A stretch of 64,000 nt of DNA from Pseudomonas asplenii (lineage in GTDB: Bacteria; Pseudomonadota; Gammaproteobacteria; Pseudomonadales; Pseudomonadaceae): positions 1-64,000 of the forward strand of contig NZ_JSYZ01000014.1 in NCBI RefSeq assembly GCF_001293465.1, given 5' to 3'. The notes under the pieces were generated by a model. That model worked only from the letters and a program-made list of their open reading frames with translations, was not told the DNA's origin and made no database searches. Shown in pieces: positions 59,571 to 64,000 of the stretch (position 1 is the stretch's first letter; each line of letters begins with the position of its first letter). The position numbers and the translations under genes were made by a program.

Positions 59571-60152
59571 TTAGCCGATGTTCGACAGTTTCAGCAGTTG
59601 GCGCAGGTCGTTGAGCAGGTCCTTGCCCTTGACCCGGGCGTCGTAGCGCAGCACCAGGTTGCCGTGGGGGTCGATGATCCACAGTTGTGGCCCGGCGGCG
59701 CCCCGGATCTGGCGGGTGTAGGCGGGCAGATCGAGGGCATAGCGTTGCAGTTGCGGATACTCGCGTTGCAGCTTGGCGGCGTAGTCGTCGGCCAGTGGCT
59801 GCGCGGTCGCGAGCGCGTGACTGGCCCGCGAAGCATCGCGTCCCAGGCCGATATGGATCTGCCGCGCCAGGTAGACCAATTGCTGGCAGTCCACCGAGCA
59901 CGCCTGCGGCGCGGTCACCAGCAGTTGCCAGCGGGTCTCTTCGGCCCGTATCCCGAGGTCGGCACGGCCCTGGCCGTTGCCGATCAGTTCGCCGTGGTAG
60001 CTGCGGCCTTCCGGCACCCAGAACTGCAGCTTGTACATGCCGGTGGCCAGGAGCATCGGTCCGATGACCATCAGCACGATGAGGATCAGTTGCCAGCGAC
60101 CACGGGCACGCACGCCCGGCTGACGTGGCTCAGTGGTGTCGAATGGATTCAT
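59571..60152 (-). CDS. Membrane-anchored thioredoxin-like protein of the oxidase assembly cluster
   Basis: The 193-residue protein has one membrane helix (LILIVLMVIGPMLLATG) near residues 23-39. A periplasmic domain follows in which LQFWVPEGRSYHGEL, VTAPQACSVDCQQLVYLARQ and PQLWIIDPHGNLVLRYD resemble an SCO-like thioredoxin fold. The CSVDC pair stands where SCO proteins have CxxxC, so it may bind copper or handle disulfides. A homologue occupies the same place between SURF1 and ctaA in PAO1. Two starts are possible: ATG 60152 or 60164, each with GGGAG upstream. Confidence 0.75.
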   Translation of the reverse strand: MNPFDTTEPRQPGVRARGRWQLILIVLMVIGPMLLATGMYKLQFWVPEGRSYHGELIGNGQGRADLGIRAEETRWQLLVTAPQACSVDCQQLVYLARQIHIGLGRDASRASHALATAQPLADDYAAKLQREYPQLQRYALDLPAYTRQIRGAAGPQLWIIDPHGNLVLRYDARVKGKDLLNDLRQLLKLSNIG

Positions 60153-60876
60153 GGCCGCTCCCATGCTGTTTCTCCCTTGCGTTATGCCATCCGAGATAGA
60201 GATAGAGACCGAACAGGGCCAGGGCCATGGCGAACCACTGCACGGCGTAGCCGAGGTGCTTTTCCGGCCCCATGCCTTCGGCCACCACCGGCCAGCCGGT
60301 TTCGTAGCTGCCGGGGCCGGGCTCCTGGCGCAGTTCGTAGGCGAAGCCGTCACGGCCCAGTTCCTTCCACAGCCTGTCCGGTTCGATCGCGGTCACCAGT
60401 CGCGGCCAGGCGGCATCGGCCGGGTCGGCGTGCAACTGGAAGGTCGCGCCCGGCGCCACGTAGACCCAGGCGTCGAGGTTCAGCACCTGCTCCGGCGTGC
60501 TGAACGACGGTGGGGTGCGCCGTTGCGGCCAGGGCAGCCAGCCACGGTTGACCAGCAACCAGAGCCCGCTGGCCTGGTCGTGGAACGGCTGGATGAGCTC
60601 GACGCCAACCCGGCCGTTGCGAATGCGGTTGTCCAGCAGGTAGCTGTGCTCGCCATCGAACTGGCCGCGCAGGCGCACCCGGCGAAAGGCCGGATCGGCC
60701 TTGTCGTGGAGCTGCCCGACGCTCAGCGGCTCGGCCATGCGCCGCTGGGCATGACTGTCGAGCAACACCCGCTTCTCCTCGCCACGGTGCAGTTGCCAGA
60801 AACCCAGCGACACCAGCACCGGCAGCAACAACAGCACCACCAGGGTCGGGGCCACACCGGGACGAAAGTGCCTCAT
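60130..60876 (-). CDS. SURF1-family cytochrome oxidase assembly protein
   Basis: The 248-residue protein has helices at both ends (TLVVLLLLPVLVSLGFWQL and WFAMALALFGLYLYLGW) enclosing a periplasmic domain. The typical SURF1 motifs are LGFWQLHRGEEK, LRGQFDGEH and LLVNRGWLPWPQRR. It helps insert haem A into subunit I. The ATG at 60876 (MRHFRPGVAPTL) lies just before the first helix. Its stop overlaps the start of the next assembly gene by more than 20 bases. Confidence 0.92.
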   Translation of the reverse strand: MRHFRPGVAPTLVVLLLLPVLVSLGFWQLHRGEEKRVLLDSHAQRRMAEPLSVGQLHDKADPAFRRVRLRGQFDGEHSYLLDNRIRNGRVGVELIQPFHDQASGLWLLVNRGWLPWPQRRTPPSFSTPEQVLNLDAWVYVAPGATFQLHADPADAAWPRLVTAIEPDRLWKELGRDGFAYELRQEPGPGSYETGWPVVAEGMGPEKHLGYAVQWFAMALALFGLYLYLGWHNAREKQHGSGHESIRHH

Positions 60877-60948
60877 GCTGGCACCCCATGGACAGGAAGC
60901 GGGCTCGCTATACTCAAATACATGCGCATCTCCCCCCGGAGTCTCACC

Positions 60949-61152
60949 ATGCTCAAAGCGGCGATAGTCCTGATGCTGATTGCCACGGTGGTCAGCCTGT
61001 TCAGCGGCCTGTTCTTTCTGGTCAGGGACGAGGGTCCGTCCCATCGCCTGCTGACCGCGTTGACCCTTCGTGTCGTCCTCGCCGCGGCCACCCTCGGCTT
61101 GATCACCTGGGGCTTCTACAGCGGCCAACTGGTCTCCAGCGCCCCCTGGTAG
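60949..61152 (+). CDS. Twin-transmembrane small protein (DUF2909)
   Basis: The 67-residue protein has two helices (LKAAIVLMLIATVVSLFSGLFFLV and LTLRVVLAAATLGLITWGFY) separated by a polar turn with DEGPSHRLL. That is the DUF2909 family, usually found beside cytochrome oxidase genes on the opposite strand. GGAG is seven bases before the ATG at 60949; an in-frame ATG at 60922 lacks a ribosome-binding site. The function is unknown, but conserved placement suggests a role in oxidase assembly. Confidence 0.85.
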   Translation: MLKAAIVLMLIATVVSLFSGLFFLVRDEGPSHRLLTALTLRVVLAAATLGLITWGFYSGQLVSSAPW

Positions 61153-61165
61153 GCGGGCGCCGCGT

Positions 61166-62062
61166 TCACAGCACGTAGACGAAAACGAACAGACCGATCC
61201 AGACCACGTCGACGAAGTGCCAGTACCAGCTCGCCGCCTCGAAGCCGAACTGGTGCTCGGCGTCGAAGTGCCCGCGCAGGATGCGTACCAGCATCACGAA
61301 CAGGATCAGCGTGCCGATGGTCACGTGGGCACCGTGGAACCCGGTGAGCATGAAGAACGTCGCACCGTAGATGCCCGAACCGAGGGTCAGGCCCAACTCG
61401 TGGTAGGCGTGCAGGTATTCCTTGGCCTGGAAGCCGAGGAACGCCAGCCCGAGCAGCACCGTCAGCGCCAGCCAGGCTTTCAGCGCGCCACGGTGGCCCT
61501 TCTTCAGGGCATGGTGGGCAAAGGTCACCGTCACGCTGGAGCTGACCAGCAGTACGGTGTTGAGCAGCGGCAGGCCCCACGGGCTGATGGTGCCCTTGGG
61601 TGACGGGAAGAGTTTCGGGTCCGGGTTGTCCAGCAGCGGCCAGGCTTTCTGGAACTCCGGCCAGAGCATATGGGCCAGGCCCTTGGCGCCACCTTCACCG
61701 GCCAGCCACGGCACCGACATGTGCCGCACGTAGAACAGCGCGCCGAAGAAGGCGATGAAGAACATCACCTCGGAAAAGATGAACCAGCTCATGCCCCAAC
61801 GGAACGAACGATCCATCTGCGGGCTGTAGAGGCCGGAGCGGCTTTCCCTGATCACCGCGCCGAACCAGCCGAACAGCATGTAGGCCAGCAGCAGGCCGCC
61901 GACGAAGAAGATCAGCGGGCCATGGGATTCCGGGCGGGCCGCCTTGAGGTCGTTGAACCAGGTGCCCAGGCCGTAGACCGTGACCAGCAGGCCGAGGGTG
62001 GCGATGATCGGCCACTTGCTCTGGGCCGGGACGTAGTAATGCTCGTGGGTTGGAGTCGCCAT
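61166..62062 (-). CDS. ctaE: Cytochrome c oxidase subunit III
   Basis: The 298-residue protein has seven helices. Conserved motifs are VSSSVTVTFAHHALKKG, AKEYLHAYHELGLTLGSGIYGATFFMLTGFHGAHV and FGFEAASWYWHFVDVVWIGLFVFVYVL, the last being the family terminus. It stabilises subunit I in the aa3-type oxidase (proton pump, reduction of O2). It starts MATPTHEHYYVP. It lies downstream of ctaG and ctaD on the same strand. Confidence 0.95.
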   Translation of the reverse strand: MATPTHEHYYVPAQSKWPIIATLGLLVTVYGLGTWFNDLKAARPESHGPLIFFVGGLLLAYMLFGWFGAVIRESRSGLYSPQMDRSFRWGMSWFIFSEVMFFIAFFGALFYVRHMSVPWLAGEGGAKGLAHMLWPEFQKAWPLLDNPDPKLFPSPKGTISPWGLPLLNTVLLVSSSVTVTFAHHALKKGHRGALKAWLALTVLLGLAFLGFQAKEYLHAYHELGLTLGSGIYGATFFMLTGFHGAHVTIGTLILFVMLVRILRGHFDAEHQFGFEAASWYWHFVDVVWIGLFVFVYVL

Positions 62063-62095
62063 CTATTGTTCTCCTTGTCGGGCACGCCGACTGGC

Positions 62096-62644
62096 CTACC
62101 CTCCCGAGTGGGCCCCGGGTGGGTTGTGGGCGGTGATGTCGAACAGCGTGTAGGCCAGCGTCAGGTGCTTCACATCCCTGGGCATGTCACGGTCAACGAT
62201 GAAACGGACCGGCATCTCGACCCGCTCCCCGGGCTTGAGCGTCTGCTGGGTGAAGCAGAAACATTCGGTCTTGTGGAAATACACCGCCGCATTGCCCGGG
62301 GAAATGCTCGGGATGGCCTGGGCCTTCATCACCCGGTCGGTAGGGTTGTAGGCGACGAAGATCATCTCGTTCACGGCACCGGGGTGGACGTCGATCCGGT
62401 CGGCCTTGGGGTAGAACGCCCAGACCATGTCCACCGCGTTGGTGGAGAGGAACTGCACGCCGATCTGGCGCGAGGCATCCACCACCTGCTCACCCTCGTA
62501 CTGGCCGGCGGTCTTGCCATTGATGCCGAACGCCTTGCACATCACGTCGTAGATCGGCACCAGGGCGAAGCCGAAGGCGAACATCGCCACCACCACCAGC
62601 AGCAGTCGGCTGACCAGGCGCCTGAGTGAAACCGAGTCGCTCAT
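62096..62644 (-). CDS. ctaG: Cytochrome c oxidase assembly protein CtaG (Cox11)
   Basis: The 182-residue protein has one helix near residues 10-30 and a periplasmic Cox11 domain with YDVMCKAFGI, YNPTDR and FHKTECFCFTQQTLKPGE. The CFCF motif binds copper(I). It delivers copper to the CuB centre of subunit I. It lies between ctaD (16 bases upstream) and ctaE. All family motifs are present. Confidence 0.95.
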   Translation of the reverse strand: MSDSVSLRRLVSRLLLVVVAMFAFGFALVPIYDVMCKAFGINGKTAGQYEGEQVVDASRQIGVQFLSTNAVDMVWAFYPKADRIDVHPGAVNEMIFVAYNPTDRVMKAQAIPSISPGNAAVYFHKTECFCFTQQTLKPGERVEMPVRFIVDRDMPRDVKHLTLAYTLFDITAHNPPGAHSGG

Positions 62645-62660
62645 CGGACGGTCCTCCCGG

Positions 62661-64000
62661 TCACTTCACTTCCGGCGGCGTGGTGAAGGTGTGGTACGGC
62701 GCCGGCGACGGAATGCTCCACTCCAGGCCCTCGGCACCGTCCCACGGCTTGGCCGGCGCTGCCGGGCCGCCACGGATGCACTTGATGACGATGAACAGGA
62801 ACAGCAACTGCGTGGTGCCGAACATGAAGCCACCGATCGACGAGACCATGTTGAAGTCGGCGAACTGCAGGTTGTAGTCGGGAATCCGCCGCGGCATACC
62901 GGCAAGGCCGACGAAGTGCATCGGGAAGAAGGTCAGGTTCATGCCGACGAACGACAGCCAGAAATGCAGCTTGCCCAGGGTTTCGTCGTACATGTGGCCG
63001 GTCCACTTCGGCAGCCAGTAGTAGGCCGAGGCGAAGATGCCGAAGATCGCCCCCGGCACCAGCACGTAGTGGAAGTGCGCCACCACGAAGTAGGTGTCCT
63101 GGTACTGGAAATCCGCCGGCGCGATCGCCAGCATCAGCCCGGAGAAGCCGCCGATGGAGAACAGGATGACGAACGCCACGGCGAACAGCATCGGCGTCTC
63201 GAAAGTCAGCGAACCCTGCCACATGGTGCTGACCCAGTTGAACACCTTCACCCCGGTCGGCACCGCGATCAGCATGGTCGCGTACATGAAGAACAGCTCG
63301 CCCACCAGCGGGATGCCGACCACGAACATGTGGTGCGCCCAGACGATGAACGACAGGAAGGCGATGCTCGCCGTGGCGTAGACCATCGAGGTGTAGCCGA
63401 ACAGCGGCTTGCGCGAGAAGGTCGGGATGATCGCGCTGACGGCGCCGAAGGCCGGCAGGATCATGATGTACACCTCGGGATGGCCGAAGAACCAGAACAC
63501 GTGCTGGAACAGCACCGGGTCACCGCCGCCGGCGGCACTGAAGAAACTGGTGCCGAAGTGGATGTCCATCAGCATCATGGTCACGCAGCCGGCCAGCACC
63601 GGCATCACCGCGATCAGCAGGAAGGCGGTGATCAGCCAGGTCCAGACGAACAGCGGCATCTTCATCAACGTCATGCCCGGGGCCCGCAGGTTGAGGATGG
63701 TCGAGACCACGTTGATCGCGCCCATGATCGAACTGATGCCCATCAGGTGGATGGCGAAGATGAAATAGGTGACGCTTTCCGGCGCGTAGGTGGTCGACAG
63801 CGGCGCATAGAAGGTCCAGCCGAAGTTCGGTCCGCCACCGGCGCTGAACAGGGTCGAGACCAGCAGGCCGAACGCCGCCGGCAGCAGCCAGAAGCTGAAG
63901 TTGTTCATCCGCGGCAGGGCCATGTCCGGCGCGCCGATCATCAACGGGATCATCCAGTTGGCGAGGCCGACGAAGGCCGGCATCACCGCGCCGAAGACCA
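62661..64000 (-). CDS. ctaD: Cytochrome c oxidase subunit I, partial (5' end beyond window)
   Basis: The visible C-terminal portion of about 446 residues continues without a break to the window edge. It contains FFGHPEVYIMILPAFG (CuB His and the cross-linked Tyr), VWAHHMFVVG (two CuB His), YQDTYFVVAHFHYVLV (haem a3 and haem a His) and the D/K-pathway region GGFSGLMLA. It is the catalytic subunit of the aa3 oxidase. The N-terminal helices and the start codon lie beyond 64000. The downstream genes build or mature this enzyme. Confidence 0.96.
   Translation of the reverse strand, partial: VFGAVMPAFVGLANWMIPLMIGAPDMALPRMNNFSFWLLPAAFGLLVSTLFSAGGGPNFGWTFYAPLSTTYAPESVTYFIFAIHLMGISSIMGAINVVSTILNLRAPGMTLMKMPLFVWTWLITAFLLIAVMPVLAGCVTMMLMDIHFGTSFFSAAGGGDPVLFQHVFWFFGHPEVYIMILPAFGAVSAIIPTFSRKPLFGYTSMVYATASIAFLSFIVWAHHMFVVGIPLVGELFFMYATMLIAVPTGVKVFNWVSTMWQGSLTFETPMLFAVAFVILFSIGGFSGLMLAIAPADFQYQDTYFVVAHFHYVLVPGAIFGIFASAYYWLPKWTGHMYDETLGKLHFWLSFVGMNLTFFPMHFVGLAGMPRRIPDYNLQFADFNMVSSIGGFMFGTTQLLFLFIVIKCIRGGPAAPAKPWDGAEGLEWSIPSPAPYHTFTTPPEVK

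Overview
The window reads as a chromosomal segment of a fluorescent-type Pseudomonas. The evidence is GC-rich codon use, gene blocks whose order matches what I remember of P. aeruginosa PAO1 (algB-kinB, ampDh2, a diguanylate cyclase, dsbA, cytochrome c4, yihA, polA, thrB, the znu/zur locus, katE, metNIQ), and the REP-type palindromes (GCGGGCAAGCCCGGCTCC family) common in P. fluorescens and P. putida relatives. No rRNA, tRNA, CRISPR array, insertion sequence or prophage was recognised.

Layout. Positions 1-8700 hold central metabolism: glutarate catabolism (gcdG, gcdH, gcdR), the pntAA-pntAB-pntB transhydrogenase and an acyl-CoA:carboxylate CoA-transferase. Positions 8700-12711 hold a DUF1127 gene behind a cluster of CTGTA/TACAG dyads, three tandem DUF2388 exported proteins and a large DUF4105 protein with an HELTH motif. 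Positions 12726-14242 form a small AT-richer island: an OLD/AAA15-like ATPase overlapping a 168-residue protein with a PD-(D/E)XK-like core. Next come a structured, switch-like RNA leader and its DUF3077 gene (14366-14923). Positions 15230-28174 carry transport and envelope genes: a citrate transporter, TerC, Na/Pi cotransporter, M16 peptidase, a DUF5924 protein, an MCE/Mla-type lipid transport operon, an SpmAB-like protein and gltP. Positions 28844-39690 hold a lysozyme inhibitor, a DUF1328 peptide, AlgB-KinB, an EAL protein, AmpDh2, a diguanylate cyclase, an EEP hydrolase and DsbA. Positions 39884-46479 hold cytochromes c4 and c5, yihA, the ErsA small RNA, polA, a DUF2782 protein and thrB. 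Positions 46546-55344 hold znuA, zur, znuC, znuB, a lipoprotein, katE and metNIQ. Positions 55460-64000 hold a LysR regulator, a VOC protein and the cytochrome c oxidase block (SCO, cyoE, ctaA, SURF1, ctaE, ctaG, ctaD), the last gene running off the end.

How it fits together. Most of the window is conserved housekeeping and envelope-stress content. Surface behaviour is a theme: AlgB/KinB, the AlgU-type promoter of ErsA, c-di-GMP enzymes of both signs, a peptidoglycan amidase and a lysozyme inhibitor lie within about 14 kb. The parts that stand out are the ATPase/nuclease-like pair, which has the form of a compact defence module, and the DUF3077 leader, where two repeated modules compete for one complementary strand and the downstream copy contains the ribosome-binding site. 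Smaller surprises are a 123-nt near-perfect palindrome beside ErsA, a sigma-54-like promoter with nested palindromes upstream of algB, and operator-like dyads around the DUF1127 gene.
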